From Lachnospiraceae bacterium C10 (GTDB lineage Bacteria; Bacillota; Clostridia; Lachnospirales; Lachnospiraceae), in assembly GCA_900100095.1 (NCBI GenBank), contig FMTN01000029.1, positions 1 through 37,661 on the forward strand: a stretch of 37,661 nucleotides of DNA. Reading direction: 5' to 3'. The notes beneath the pieces are model-generated. The model ran no database searches, was not told the origin of the DNA, and saw only the letters and a list, made by a program, of their open reading frames with translations. Positions 15,030-24,457 of the stretch are shown piece by piece. The number at the start of each line of letters is the position of its first letter. Positions within the stretch are counted from its first letter, which is position 1. Both the position numbers and the translations under genes were made by a program.

Positions 15030-15127
15030 TACTAATGTCTTAAAGAACAACCGAGATTTATTCGTGTAAGATGCACAAAAGGGGTGTGTCTACGAAGGAT
15101 CTCAAAACCTACAAGGAGGGGTTTTTT

Positions 15128-16465
15128 ATGAAAAGAAAAGCATTATCGATTTTACTGGTGAGTGCAATGGCAGTTGGAATGCTGGCAGGTTGCGGAAGCA
15201 GTGAGAAAAAGGCAGACAGCGGAAAGAAAGAGACCGCAAAGGTGGATACATCTGCAGAAGATGAGCATACCTTATCTGTATTTGCATGGGATGAAAACTT
15301 CAATATCCCTGCACTTGAAGCAGCTGCTGAAGCTTACAAGGCAAAGGATCCGGACTTCAAGCTGAACATTTCAACACAGAGTCAGTCCTCCGATGTTGAA
15401 GATGCTGTTACACTGGCAGGATCATCCGGAGACTACAGCACACTTCCTGATATTGTACTGTTCCAGGATCATTACATCAACCGTTATGTCAATGATTATC
15501 CGGAGGCATGGCAGGATGTAAATGATGCAAACATCAACTGGGATGATTTTGGATCAGAGAAGCTTTCTTATTCAACCATAAATGATAAGCATTACGGAGT
15601 TCCGGTAGATAACGGTACAGTTATCTTCGCTTATAGAACAGATATCTTAAAAGAGTGTGGATACACCATCGACGATGTAACAGGTATTACCTGGGATGAG
15701 TTCGATAAAATCGGTAAGGAAGTATATGACAAGACAGGTAAGTACCTTCTGTCAATGGATGGAGATGGAAACGATCTTCCATACATGATGCTTCAGGCTG
15801 AGGGTGCATCCCAGTTCAAGGATGGCAAGCCAAACTTCACAGATAACAAGACAATGGCTGACATTATTAATGTGATTGTTAAGCTGAAAAAGGATAACGT
15901 ACTCTATCTTGCAAACGACTGGTCCGATTATACAGACCAGACCATCGTAGGCGATATGGTAGCAGGTGTTATGAACGGTAACTGGATTATCCCTACCATT
16001 GAGCAGGTAAAGGATAATTCCGGAAAGTGGGAAATCACATCTATGCCGACACTGACAGGTAAAGAGGGATTCGCATCAAATGGTGGTTCTTCCCTTTACG
16101 TAACAGCAAACTGCAAGAACACAGAGCTGGCAAAGGACTTCCTGGCTTACACATTCGGTGGTGGTGAAGGTTCCAAGCAGACCTATGACAACGCACTGAA
16201 GAACGGTGGTGTTATCACAACATGCATCTCTGCAGGCGAGTCAGATGTATACAAAGAGGGTGTTGATTACTTCGGCGGACAGCCAATCTACCAGAAGATT
16301 GTAGAGATGGGCGCTAATGTACCAACCGTTGAGCAGTCTGATTATCATTACACAGCACGTGAGCAGATTGCAGCAGCAATCCACAACATCGACGATGGCG
16401 CAAAGGCAACAGATGAACTGAAGAACGCACAGGATCAGGTTAACTTTGCAATGGGTAATGAGTAA
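15128..16465 (+). CDS. Sugar ABC transporter substrate-binding lipoprotein
   Basis: The 445-residue protein is a family 1 extracellular solute-binding protein. The lipoprotein signal runs to the lipobox LAGC with Cys22, after which it would be lipidated and anchored outside the membrane. A Ser/Lys linker then leads to the mature two-lobed domain (LSVFAWDENFNIPALEAA at its start, typical of sugar binders). I chose the ATG at 15128 because AAGGAGGGG precedes it and the signal peptide begins there; the open frame upstream lacks support. It heads an operon with two permeases and a beta-galactosidase, so a galactose-containing oligosaccharide is the likely ligand. That substrate is inferred from context. 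Confidence 0.93.
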   Translation: MKRKALSILLVSAMAVGMLAGCGSSEKKADSGKKETAKVDTSAEDEHTLSVFAWDENFNIPALEAAAEAYKAKDPDFKLNISTQSQSSDVEDAVTLAGSSGDYSTLPDIVLFQDHYINRYVNDYPEAWQDVNDANINWDDFGSEKLSYSTINDKHYGVPVDNGTVIFAYRTDILKECGYTIDDVTGITWDEFDKIGKEVYDKTGKYLLSMDGDGNDLPYMMLQAEGASQFKDGKPNFTDNKTMADIINVIVKLKKDNVLYLANDWSDYTDQTIVGDMVAGVMNGNWIIPTIEQVKDNSGKWEITSMPTLTGKEGFASNGGSSLYVTANCKNTELAKDFLAYTFGGGEGSKQTYDNALKNGGVITTCISAGESDVYKEGVDYFGGQPIYQKIVEMGANVPTVEQSDYHYTAREQIAAAIHNIDDGAKATDELKNAQDQVNFAMGNE

Positions 16466-16488
16466 TAACCCGATGAAAGAATGAAGGG

Positions 16489-16551
16489 CAGGGAATCGGG
16501 CAACCCGATTCCCTGTTTTGTTTAATTCAGTCGGGGTACAAGCTCCGACTG
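16489..16551 (+). terminator. Intercistronic hairpins between binding protein and permease
   Basis: A perfect 12-pair stem, CAGGGAATCGGG with CCCGATTCCCTG, has a CAA loop and a TTTT-G-TTT tail (16489-16523). A nine-pair stem, CAGTCGGGG with CTCCGACTG, follows at 16528-16551. The first looks like a leaky terminator or a 3' stabiliser that would keep binding-protein mRNA more abundant than permease mRNA. Confidence 0.75.
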
Positions 16552-16631
16552 TTTCATCCCATAACTCTATCAAAGGAGTTACAGGAATTATCGGTAACAC
16601 AGGAAGGAATAAACCGAAAGGGGGACTTCTT

Positions 16632-17534
16632 TTGAATAAGACAAAATATAAGAGTGTGCAGGGAAAACAAAAAACAGCGGGATGGATTTTCCTGGCACCG
16701 GCAACCATTCTGATTTTCATAATGAGCTTTTATCCTATGATCAGAGCCTTCATTATGTCACTACAGACTGGATCTTCCGCAAATATGCGGTGGGCATCCC
16801 CAAGTATTTTCAACAACTACACAAGAATGTTCAAGGATAATCTGTTCAAGGGATCCTTGGTGAATACATATCTGTATCTGATCATTCAGGTGCCGATCAT
16901 GTTGATTCTTGCGATACTTTTGGCACAGCTGTTGAACAACAAGGATTTGAAATTTAAAGGATTGTTCCGTACGATGGTTTTCCTTCCATGTGCCACATCC
17001 CTTGTATCTTACGCATTAATCTTCAAATCTCTTTTTGCAACACAGGGTCTTGTGAATGATGTACTTCAGAAAATCGGAATTACACATGGAAATATCAATT
17101 TCCTTGGAACAACATCCACTGCAAAAATGGTTATTATCATCGCTCTGTTATGGAGATGGACAGGATATAACATGGTGTTCTACCTGGCAGGACTTCAAAA
17201 CATTGAATATTCCGTATATGAGGCAGCGAAAATCGATGGAGCCAACGGTTGGAAGACCTTCTGGGGCATTACAGTTCCACTGCTTCGTCCGACCATTGTT
17301 ATGACCTTTATTATGTCAATCAACGGAACCTTACAGTTGTTCGATGAGTCTGTGAACTTGACGAAGGGTGGACCGGCAAACTCAACAATTACCATGTCCC
17401 ATTATATTTTTAACAATTCCTTTGGAAATGGTGTTGCGAACTTCGGATATGCATCCGCAATGTCCTTCGTGGTATTTATCATGGTGGCAATTCTTGCCTT
17501 CATTAACTTGAAAGTAGGTGATACACGTGACTAA
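16632..17534 (+). CDS. Sugar ABC transporter permease (MalF-like)
   Basis: The 300-residue membrane protein has about six transmembrane segments. It shows the cytoplasmic EAA loop YEAAKIDGANGWKTFWGITV near residues 200-220, which docks the ATPase. The frame is open from 16518, but that upstream part coincides with intercistronic hairpins. The TTG at 16632 has AAAGGGGG seven bases upstream and gives the usual family length, so I chose it. It overlaps the next permease by a few bases. No ATPase gene is present in the operon. Confidence 0.92.
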   Translation: MNKTKYKSVQGKQKTAGWIFLAPATILIFIMSFYPMIRAFIMSLQTGSSANMRWASPSIFNNYTRMFKDNLFKGSLVNTYLYLIIQVPIMLILAILLAQLLNNKDLKFKGLFRTMVFLPCATSLVSYALIFKSLFATQGLVNDVLQKIGITHGNINFLGTTSTAKMVIIIALLWRWTGYNMVFYLAGLQNIEYSVYEAAKIDGANGWKTFWGITVPLLRPTIVMTFIMSINGTLQLFDESVNLTKGGPANSTITMSHYIFNNSFGNGVANFGYASAMSFVVFIMVAILAFINLKVGDTRD

Positions 17535-18369
17535 GAAAAATACGAATCCATCAGCAATTCAAAAGAGACTGATTCCAACCTATATTTTTCTGATTATTGT
17601 ATCCTTTATTTCTGTTTTTCCGTTGTACTGGATGATTACAGCTGCAACTAATACAACGGTAGAGGTGGCAAAAGGTAAGATCTGGTTTGGAACCCACGCA
17701 GCTGAGAATTTTCAAAAGCTTTTAGCCTATGGTAGAGGAATCAACCTGGGAGGAGCCATGTGGAACTCCTTCTTCTATGCAGTATTACAGACCGTTCTGT
17801 GTCTTTTTATCTGCTCCCTGGCTGGCTTTGGATTTGAGCTGTATCACGACAAATATAAGGATCGCCTGTTTGGAATCCTGCTGCTTGCAATGATGGTTCC
17901 ACAGGTAGCAACCATGATTCCTCTTTTTAAGATGATTTCCAGCATGAAACTGCTGAATACAGCCGTTGCATTCATTCTTCCTGCTATTTCAACACCGTTC
18001 ATGATTATGATGTTCCGGCAGAATTCCCGTAATTTCCCGGTGGATATTATGGAGGCAGCGAGAATTGACGGTTTATCCGAAGTGATGATCTTCTTTAAAA
18101 TGTATATGCCGGTTATGAAGTCAACCTATGCAGCAGCTGCTGTTATCTGCTTTATGAACGCATGGAATTCATATCTGTGGCCAAAGGTTGTTATGAACAA
18201 GCCGGAAGCACAGACCATGCCGATGTTGATTGCAGATTTGTCCAGTGGTTACACGGTAGACTACGGACTGCTGATGATGGGCGTATTGTTCTGCTCCATC
18301 CCGACCATGGTAGTATTCTTTGTACTCCAGAAGCAGTTCGCAGAAGGAATTACAGGAGCAGTTAAGTAG
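17527..18369 (+). CDS. Sugar ABC transporter permease (MalG-like)
   Basis: The 280-residue protein is the second inner-membrane subunit of the importer. Six hydrophobic segments are visible, starting with IPTYIFLIIVSFISVFPLYW. The EAA loop MEAARIDGLSEVMIFFKMYM lies near residues 175-195. A GTG at 17527 has AGGTG six bases upstream and overlaps the preceding gene by eight bases, while a GTG at 17518 is an alternative start. Both permeases require a shared nucleotide-binding subunit encoded elsewhere, probably the MsmX-type ATPase at 23094-24209. Confidence 0.92.
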   Translation: MTKKNTNPSAIQKRLIPTYIFLIIVSFISVFPLYWMITAATNTTVEVAKGKIWFGTHAAENFQKLLAYGRGINLGGAMWNSFFYAVLQTVLCLFICSLAGFGFELYHDKYKDRLFGILLLAMMVPQVATMIPLFKMISSMKLLNTAVAFILPAISTPFMIMMFRQNSRNFPVDIMEAARIDGLSEVMIFFKMYMPVMKSTYAAAAVICFMNAWNSYLWPKVVMNKPEAQTMPMLIADLSSGYTVDYGLLMMGVLFCSIPTMVVFFVLQKQFAEGITGAVK

Positions 18370-18389
18370 TTGCGAGCAAGGAGGGGAAA

Positions 18390-21300
18390 ATGGCAAAATT
18401 TGATGAGCGAATCGTAAAAAATCCAGAGATTTTCCAGGAAAATCGCCTGAATGCACATTCTGACCACGAATGGTATACAACAAGAGAACACGCAAAAGAC
18501 GGAGTGTCAGATTGCAAATACAGTCTTAACGGTACATGGAGGATTCACTATGCGAAAAACCCCTCTTTGACAGTTGAGGGCTTTGAAAAGGAAGAGTATT
18601 CGGTGGATGGCTGGGATCAGATTCCGGTTCCGGCCCATGTGCAGATGCAGGGTTATGGACATCCGCAGTATGTGAATACACAATATCCATGGGATGGAAT
18701 TGAAGAGATCGAGCCGGGCGAGATTCCAACAAAGTTCAATCCGGTTGCGCAGTACGTCCGGTACTTTACACTGCCGGAGGAGATGAAAGGCGGACCGGTA
18801 TATATCAGTTTTCAGGGTGTGGAAAGTGGTTTTGCACTCTGGGTGAACGGAGAATATGTCGGTTACAGTGAAGACAGCTTTACGCCGTCGGAATTCGATA
18901 TTTCTTCTTTTGTCCACAGACAGGGAGAAAATAAGCTGGCAGTACAGGTATATCGCTACACGGCTGGAAGCTGGTGTGAAGACCAGGATTTCTTCCGGTT
19001 CAGCGGAATCTTCCGAGATGTGTATCTGTACACGGTACCGGTAGTACATGTGAGAGATCTCAAGATTGAAACGATTCTGGATGATCAGTATGAAAATGCA
19101 ACATTGCAGCTTACATTAAAGGTGGAAGGCAGCGGTGAGATGCATTTTGAACTCTACGATCCGGAAGAGGAAGAGACTATCATAGAGAAAAAATGTGCTG
19201 CAGAGCCGGAAATCAAGATCAAACTTCCGGTTAGAAAGCCAAGGAAGTGGAGCGCAGAAGATCCACAGCTGTATCATTTGAAGATTACAGCGTGTGACGG
19301 AGAGCGACGAGAAGTTGAGTACATCTGTGAAAAAGTTGGATTTCGGAGATTCGAATTAAAAGACGGTGTTATGTGTATCAACGGAGAGCGGATTGTTTTC
19401 CGTGGTGTCAATCGACATGAATTCTCTGCAAAAAGCGGACGTGTCATTTCGGTGGAGGATATGCTCTGCGATGTGATAACGATGAAGCAGAATAACATTA
19501 ATGCCATTCGTACCAGTCACTACCCGAACCGGAGCGAATTATACCGCCTGTGCGATGAATTCGGACTGTACATGATTGACGAGACCAATATGGAGACCCA
19601 CGGAGTCTGGGATGCCATTATTCGAGATGTGAAACCGATCGAGTACGCACTGCCGGGAGACCGGCCACAGTATCTTGAGATGATCCTGGACCGCGCCCAC
19701 AGTATGTATGAGCGGGATAAAAATCATCCGAGCATTCTGATCTGGTCCTGCGGTAATGAATCCTTCGGCGGAAAGGATATTCTGGAAATGAGCAACCGTC
19801 TTCGCAGCTGGGATTCCAATCGCCTGGTGCATTACGAAGGTGTTGTGAATGATAACCGTTATCCGGATAGCACCGATATGGTCAGTACAATGTACTGGCC
19901 GGTGGAGCAGGTGGAAGCATATCTGAAGGAGAACCGGAATAAGCCGTTTATTCACTGTGAATATGCACATGCCATGGGTAACTCTCTTGGTAATATGTAC
20001 AAGTACACGGATCTGACAGAGAAGGAAAAGCTCTACCAGGGCGGATTCATCTGGGATTATATTGACCAGTCCCTGACGTTAAAAGACCGCTACGGTGTAA
20101 CCTTTGAGGGATATGGTGGTGATTTCGGTGACCGGCCAAACGATGGAAGTTTCTCTGGAAACGGACTGTGCTATGGCAAAGACCGGGATCCATCTCCGAA
20201 AATGCAGGAAGTAAAGAAATTATATCAGCCGGTTAAGATTGAATTTTCCGATAAGGATATGATCATAACCAACAAAAACCTGTTTATAAATACGGAGAAA
20301 TACAACTGCGTCATTACATTAGAACGCGAAGGGGATATCCTTGAGAGCCATTCGGGTAGGATCGAGGTAGCGCCGCAGTCACAGGTAAAACTGCCGATTC
20401 CGTTTGAGATTCCGGAGGATGGAGAATATGTTGTGACTGTTTCCTTCCAGTTGCGGGAAGAGGAACTGTGGGCGGCAGCGGAACATGAAGTTGCCTTCGG
20501 TCAGCAGGTATATGGACATGAGAAAAAGAAACAGCATGTACCATCACAGATGAAAGTAGTTCATGGATGGAATAACATCGGAGTCTATACCAATGGTTAT
20601 GAAATTCTGTTTTCTAACCTGTTTGGAGGTCTGGTCTCTTACAGGCATTGTGGAAGAGAGCTGATCAAGCAGGCGCCAAAGCCGAATTTCTGGAGACCGA
20701 TGACGGAGAACGATTTAGCCAATCAGCTTCCGTACCGGGCCGGACAGTGGAAGGTTGCTTCCATGTATGTAGGTACACGATATGAGCATGGACGTAAATA
20801 CACGAATGCAGTAGTAAAAGAGGGCGAAGATACGGTGGAAGTATCCTTCGTCTACCATCTGGCAACCAAACCGCAAAAGGATGCCACATTGCGCTATCTG
20901 GTACATTCCGACGGTGTCATCGATGTGAATTTAACCATGGAGGCAAGTGATGATGTGGGTGAATTACCGGCCTTTGGTATGCTTTTTACCATGGATGCGG
21001 ATTACCATTGCCTGAAATGGTACGGACTCGGACCGGAAGAGACCTATGTGGATCGCAGAGAAGGCGGACGTCTTGGCGTCTGGGAAAATGATGTGGAAGA
21101 TAACATGGCAAAATACCTGCGCCCACAAGAATGTGGCAACAAGGTAGAGGTTCGTTATGCCGAGGTGACCGATGAGGAGGGCTTTGGACTTCGCTTTGAA
21201 GGGGATAACCTTAGCTTTAGTGCACTGCCGTACACACCACACGAGATTGACTGCGCACAGCATACGAACGAGCTTCCGCCGGTTTTGTCTACAACGGTGC

Positions 21301-21425
21301 GTGTTGAATCCATGCAGATGGGCGTGGGAGGTGACGATACTTGGGGTGCGTTGACACATCCGGAGTATTTGTTGGATAACAGTAAACCGATGGAAGTATC
21401 CTTCAGCTTCCATGGAATCGGATAG
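18390..21425 (+). CDS. lacZ: Beta-galactosidase (GH2, LacZ type)
   Basis: The 1011-residue protein has the full five-domain LacZ layout. An N-terminal jelly roll, immunoglobulin-like domains and a TIM barrel carry the active site, and a C-terminal beta-sandwich ends the chain. The acid/base Glu457 lies in WSCGNES and the nucleophile Glu524 in HCEYAHAMGNS, close to E461 and E537 of E. coli LacZ. There is no signal peptide, so it works in the cytoplasm on imported beta-galactosides such as lactose or galacto-oligosaccharides. AAGGAGGGG precedes the ATG, 20 bp after the permease gene. It is the last gene of the uptake operon. Confidence 0.95.
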   Translation: MAKFDERIVKNPEIFQENRLNAHSDHEWYTTREHAKDGVSDCKYSLNGTWRIHYAKNPSLTVEGFEKEEYSVDGWDQIPVPAHVQMQGYGHPQYVNTQYPWDGIEEIEPGEIPTKFNPVAQYVRYFTLPEEMKGGPVYISFQGVESGFALWVNGEYVGYSEDSFTPSEFDISSFVHRQGENKLAVQVYRYTAGSWCEDQDFFRFSGIFRDVYLYTVPVVHVRDLKIETILDDQYENATLQLTLKVEGSGEMHFELYDPEEEETIIEKKCAAEPEIKIKLPVRKPRKWSAEDPQLYHLKITACDGERREVEYICEKVGFRRFELKDGVMCINGERIVFRGVNRHEFSAKSGRVISVEDMLCDVITMKQNNINAIRTSHYPNRSELYRLCDEFGLYMIDETNMETHGVWDAIIRDVKPIEYALPGDRPQYLEMILDRAHSMYERDKNHPSILIWSCGNESFGGKDILEMSNRLRSWDSNRLVHYEGVVNDNRYPDSTDMVSTMYWPVEQVEAYLKENRNKPFIHCEYAHAMGNSLGNMYKYTDLTEKEKLYQGGFIWDYIDQSLTLKDRYGVTFEGYGGDFGDRPNDGSFSGNGLCYGKDRDPSPKMQEVKKLYQPVKIEFSDKDMIITNKNLFINTEKYNCVITLEREGDILESHSGRIEVAPQSQVKLPIPFEIPEDGEYVVTVSFQLREEELWAAAEHEVAFGQQVYGHEKKKQHVPSQMKVVHGWNNIGVYTNGYEILFSNLFGGLVSYRHCGRELIKQAPKPNFWRPMTENDLANQLPYRAGQWKVASMYVGTRYEHGRKYTNAVVKEGEDTVEVSFVYHLATKPQKDATLRYLVHSDGVIDVNLTMEASDDVGELPAFGMLFTMDADYHCLKWYGLGPEETYVDRREGGRLGVWENDVEDNMAKYLRPQECGNKVEVRYAEVTDEEGFGLRFEGDNLSFSALPYTPHEIDCAQHTNELPPVLSTTVRVESMQMGVGGDDTWGALTHPEYLLDNSKPMEVSFSFHGIG

Positions 21426-21439
21426 CAGGATGTAAGGCA

Positions 21440-21468
21440 TTGATACAAAAGGGGAAGAATGATAAAAT
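21440..21468 (+). promoter_or_regulatory. Promoter of the small membrane protein gene
   Basis: TTGATA (21440-21445) and TAAAAT (21463-21468) have a 17-bp spacer and lie 42 bp before the next start codon, so that gene can be expressed apart from the sugar operon. Confidence 0.65.
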
Positions 21469-21509
21469 AGTTGCTGGCGTAAAAAAATATAAAAGAAGGA
21501 CGTGAAACA

Positions 21510-22022
21510 ATGTATTTACAGGACTTACATGTGGAGAACTTTGTATCAAGAGAGCCGAATCAGGTTTCGAAGGTATTAAAGGTCGTAATGATCGCACTAG
21601 CAGTTATAACATTTATTGTAGGTCTTCTCCTGCCGTATATGCTGGTTATGACCCTGTTATTTGCAGGTCTTGCCTGGTTCTACCAGATGAATGCACAGAT
21701 TGATTTTGATTATTCCTATACCAACGGAGTAGTTGAGATTGCAAAGGTAATGAACAAGAGTCGTAGAAAGCTGATGCTTTCGATCGAGATGAAAGATGTT
21801 GTTGTTGTTGCAGTATCAAAGTCTGATCCGGTACGGGCTTATGTCGGACGTAAAATGAAGACATATGATTGTACCGGGCATCAGGATGGTGTGAGATATT
21901 ATTGCATGATATTTAAGAATCCGGCGCATAATAACGCAGAGGAAAAGCTTTTGTTTGAGCCGGATGGAGAATTCTTGGATGCGATGCGTACCGTTGCACC
22001 ACGTAGTATTCATAAGGATTAA
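21510..22022 (+). CDS. Small two-helix membrane protein (possibly DUF6106)
   Basis: The 170-residue protein has two adjacent transmembrane segments between about residues 25 and 60. A polar domain of mixed beta strands follows (residues 65-165), presumably cytoplasmic. It resembles short conserved proteins of Lachnospiraceae that I recall as DUF6106, but I hold that name with modest confidence. No catalytic motif is visible. It has its own promoter and terminator, so it is monocistronic and need not be part of the sugar system. Confidence 0.8.
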   Translation: MYLQDLHVENFVSREPNQVSKVLKVVMIALAVITFIVGLLLPYMLVMTLLFAGLAWFYQMNAQIDFDYSYTNGVVEIAKVMNKSRRKLMLSIEMKDVVVVAVSKSDPVRAYVGRKMKTYDCTGHQDGVRYYCMIFKNPAHNNAEEKLLFEPDGEFLDAMRTVAPRSIHKD

Positions 22023-22029
22023 CAGGATT

Positions 22030-22065
22030 GCAGTCCATGCCCGAGGCATGGACTGCGTTTGTTTT
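22030..22065 (+). terminator. Terminator after the small membrane protein
   Basis: A perfect 12-pair stem, GCAGTCCATGCC with GGCATGGACTGC, has a CGA loop and a GTTTGTTTT tail. Confidence 0.9.
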
Positions 22066-22090
22066 AACTCAGTCTTGACAGTGAGGTTAT

Positions 22091-22993
22091 ATGGAATATC
22101 AGGAACATGTGGAAAAACTACTCGAGGAATTGGAAGCGGATACGGGTATCCGCTTTTCGATTGACGAGAACAACAACAATAACAGTGATACGATTAAAAA
22201 GCTATCTCGGTTGATTCATCGCTTTAAGGGAGATGAGAACCGCGGTTTTTTCTTTCGCCAGTTTCTTCTGGGACAGTTAAGCCGGGACGAGATCAAAGAA
22301 AAGCGGCTGCTGTACCATATGGATCAGAACCGTCCCTGGACGGTTTTTGTGATTGCCTTTGCCAAGCCGTATGAGCCTTATGTTCTGCGGATGATATCCT
22401 CTCTGTTTGCACCGGGTGCGGATCACACAGTGGAGATGGACCGGACGCATTTGGTGGTGGTTCGACAGTTAAAAGCCCCTGCTGGTGATGAAGAAGTCAA
22501 GGAGATGGCGGAGGCCATCGTAGGTACCCTTGGAACAGAAGCCATGCTGTCAGTCAAGGTGAGCTATGACCGCTGCTGTGACGATCTAAGCGGATTACCA
22601 TTGGCTTATCAGCACTGTAATCAGGCCATGGAAATCGGCCAGTTGTTTCTGGAACGTCAGAGTGTCTTCGGATACCATGAGCTGGGCCTCGGGAAGCTGG
22701 TATTCTCTCTGGATCCTATGGTGTGCAGGGAATATCTGGAGGATCATCTGGGCTCATTTGATTTTAAGGAACTTGATCCAGAAACAAGAAATACGATACG
22801 GGTATTTTTTGACAGCGGCTTATCCATAGCGGAAACAGCCAGAAGCCTGTATGTACACCGGAATACCCTTGTGTATCGGATTGATAAATTACAGAAGCAG
22901 ACGGGACTGGATATACGCCGGTTTGACGATGCAATCACCATGAATATTGCAATGTTAATGGATGAGTATTTGAAACGGTATCAGGAAGACTAA
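22091..22993 (+). CDS. PucR/CdaR-type helix-turn-helix regulator
   Basis: The 300-residue protein ends in the PucR-type helix-turn-helix: IAETARSLYVHRNTLVYRID near residues 248-267, then KLQKQTGLDIRRFDDA. The central part (about 75-200) has a GGDEF-like alpha/beta pattern without catalytic residues, as in CdaR relatives. The N-terminal 60 residues have an Asn-rich stretch (NNNNNS). Members usually activate genes for sugar acids, purines or other carbon sources. Its 3' end faces the MsmX ATPase gene across a shared bidirectional terminator. Control of that ATPase is possible but not shown. Confidence 0.82.
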   Translation: MEYQEHVEKLLEELEADTGIRFSIDENNNNNSDTIKKLSRLIHRFKGDENRGFFFRQFLLGQLSRDEIKEKRLLYHMDQNRPWTVFVIAFAKPYEPYVLRMISSLFAPGADHTVEMDRTHLVVVRQLKAPAGDEEVKEMAEAIVGTLGTEAMLSVKVSYDRCCDDLSGLPLAYQHCNQAMEIGQLFLERQSVFGYHELGLGKLVFSLDPMVCREYLEDHLGSFDFKELDPETRNTIRVFFDSGLSIAETARSLYVHRNTLVYRIDKLQKQTGLDIRRFDDAITMNIAMLMDEYLKRYQED

Positions 22994-23024
22994 TCATCTG
23001 AAAACAACGTAAAATAATGCAAAA

Positions 23025-23073
23025 ATAAAAGCCCTCAGGCGATGCTTCTTGCATCGTCCGAGAGCTTTTTTTG
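23025..23073. terminator. Bidirectional terminator between converging genes
   Basis: GCGATGC pairs with GCATCGT around a TTCTT loop, extended by CTC/GAG and AAAGC/GCTTT arms with small mismatches. A-rich and T-rich flanks allow termination of the regulator on + and the ATPase gene on -. Confidence 0.85.
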
Positions 23074-23093
23074 CGAGGTTTAAAGTCTGCAGA

Positions 23094-24209
23094 CTAGTTG
23101 CAGATTGTAAGCTCAGTATCCTTATCGAAGAAGTGAGTCTTAGTCATATCCAGGTGGAATGTCATCTTGTCACCTGTCTTAGCCTGTGTACGAGGGTCAA
23201 CTCGTGCAGTAACCTGAGTTCCTGCATAATCGAAGTATAAGAATACCTCAGCACCAAGCAGCTCGTATACACGGATCGTTGCATCAATGGAGTTACCAAG
23301 CTCGATATCAGCAGAACCGTTTTCAGGATCGTAGATATCCTCAGGACGAATACCAAGGATAACAGTCTTTCCATCGTAACCGCCATCGATTAAAGCCTTA
23401 GCCTTTTCAGCAGGAACAGCTAACTTAGCATCACCAACAGTAGCAGTTACGTTGCTGCCGTTAACAGTGATCTTAGCATCTAAGAAGTTCATCTGTGGAG
23501 AACCGATGAATCCGGCAACGAAAAGGTTCTTAGGCTGTGAGTAGAGAACCTGTGGGGAATCGATCTGCTGAACGACACCGTCCTTCATAACAACGATTCT
23601 TGTTCCAAGTGTCATAGCCTCAGTCTGGTCATGTGTTACGTAGATGATAGTAGCACCAAGTCTCTCATGAAGCTTGGAGATCTCAATTCTCATCTGAACA
23701 CGAAGCTTAGCATCCAGGTTGGAGAGAGGCTCATCCATAAGGAAAACCTTAGGATTACGAACGATAGCACGACCCATAGCTACTCGCTGTCTCTGACCAC
23801 CGGAAAGAGCCTTAGGCTTACGATCTAAGAGCTTGTCAAGATCAAGGATCTTAGCAGCCTCTTCAACTCTCTTCTTAATCTCAGCCTTGTCAACCTTACG
23901 GATCTTAAGACCGAATGCCATGTTATCGAATACAGTCATATGTGGGTAAAGAGCGTAGTTCTGGAATACCATTGCGATATCACGGTCCTTAGGCTCAACG
24001 GAGTTCATAAGCTTTCCGTCGATCTTAAGCTCACCGGAAGAGATATCCTCAAGACCTGCGATCATACGAAGGGTTGTGGACTTACCACATCCTGAAGGTC
24101 CTACGAAAATGATGAATTCCTTATCAGCTACGTTCAGGTTGAAATCCTTAACAGCTTCGAAACCGTTAGGATAAACTTTGCAAATGTTCTCTAATGAAAT
24201 ACTAGCCAT
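23094..24209 (-). CDS. msmX: Multi-sugar ABC transporter ATPase (MsmX/UgpC type)
   Basis: The 371-residue protein is a complete carbohydrate-importer ATPase. Walker [10 protein letters not shown] lies near residues 38-46, the signature [15 protein letters not shown] near 134-148, and Walker [13 protein letters not shown] near 154-165. The H-loop VTHDQTEAM and a C-terminal regulatory OB (TOBE) region follow. In Firmicutes one such protein often serves many sugar importers. It stands alone here, 5 kb from the permeases at 16632-18369, which lack an ATPase, so shared use is a natural inference. The minus-strand promoter carries a candidate cre site, pointing to carbon control. msmX is used by function, and msmK or ugpC would be equally fair. 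Confidence 0.93.
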   Translation of the reverse strand: MASISLENICKVYPNGFEAVKDFNLNVADKEFIIFVGPSGCGKSTTLRMIAGLEDISSGELKIDGKLMNSVEPKDRDIAMVFQNYALYPHMTVFDNMAFGLKIRKVDKAEIKKRVEEAAKILDLDKLLDRKPKALSGGQRQRVAMGRAIVRNPKVFLMDEPLSNLDAKLRVQMRIEISKLHERLGATIIYVTHDQTEAMTLGTRIVVMKDGVVQQIDSPQVLYSQPKNLFVAGFIGSPQMNFLDAKITVNGSNVTATVGDAKLAVPAEKAKALIDGGYDGKTVILGIRPEDIYDPENGSADIELGNSIDATIRVYELLGAEVFLYFDYAGTQVTARVDPRTQAKTGDKMTFHLDMTKTHFFDKDTELTICN

Positions 24210-24234
24210 GATTTTCCTCTTTCTTGATTATTTT

Positions 24235-24248
24235 TATATGCGTTAACA
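24235..24248. promoter_or_regulatory. Candidate cre (CcpA) site in the msmX leader
   Basis: TATATGCGTTAACA matches the B. subtilis cre consensus (TGWAARCGYTWNCW) at 12 of 14 positions. It lies within a TGCGTT-AAC-AACGCA inverted repeat (24239-24253) between the msmX promoter and its start, where a bound repressor would block transcription. Confidence 0.45.
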
Positions 24249-24272
24249 ACGCACCCTTTGTTTACAATGACA

Positions 24273-24301
24273 ATTATAGGACGAAGGGATGTCAGCAACA
24301 A
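24273..24301 (-). promoter_or_regulatory. Promoter of the MsmX-type ATPase gene
   Basis: On the minus strand TTGTTG (24301-24296) and a perfect TATAAT (24278-24273) are 17 bp apart, about 65 bp before the start codon. Confidence 0.65.
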
Positions 24302-24457
24302 CGTCATAATGACCAAAATAATTCCGGGCTTTTTCGTTAGAATAACCATAGGGGGAGGATTCCCTCGTTATTTTGACGAAGCCCGGCAGAAGGTAGCAGT
24401 AACGAAGGAAAAATGATATAATAAAACGGATTGTCAAGTACAACTGGGAGGGGTACG

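Noticed and set aside
18507-19049. A 180-codon minus-strand frame inside lacZ
   Set aside because: It is antisense to a conserved GH2 coding region, with no recognisable domains or start signals.
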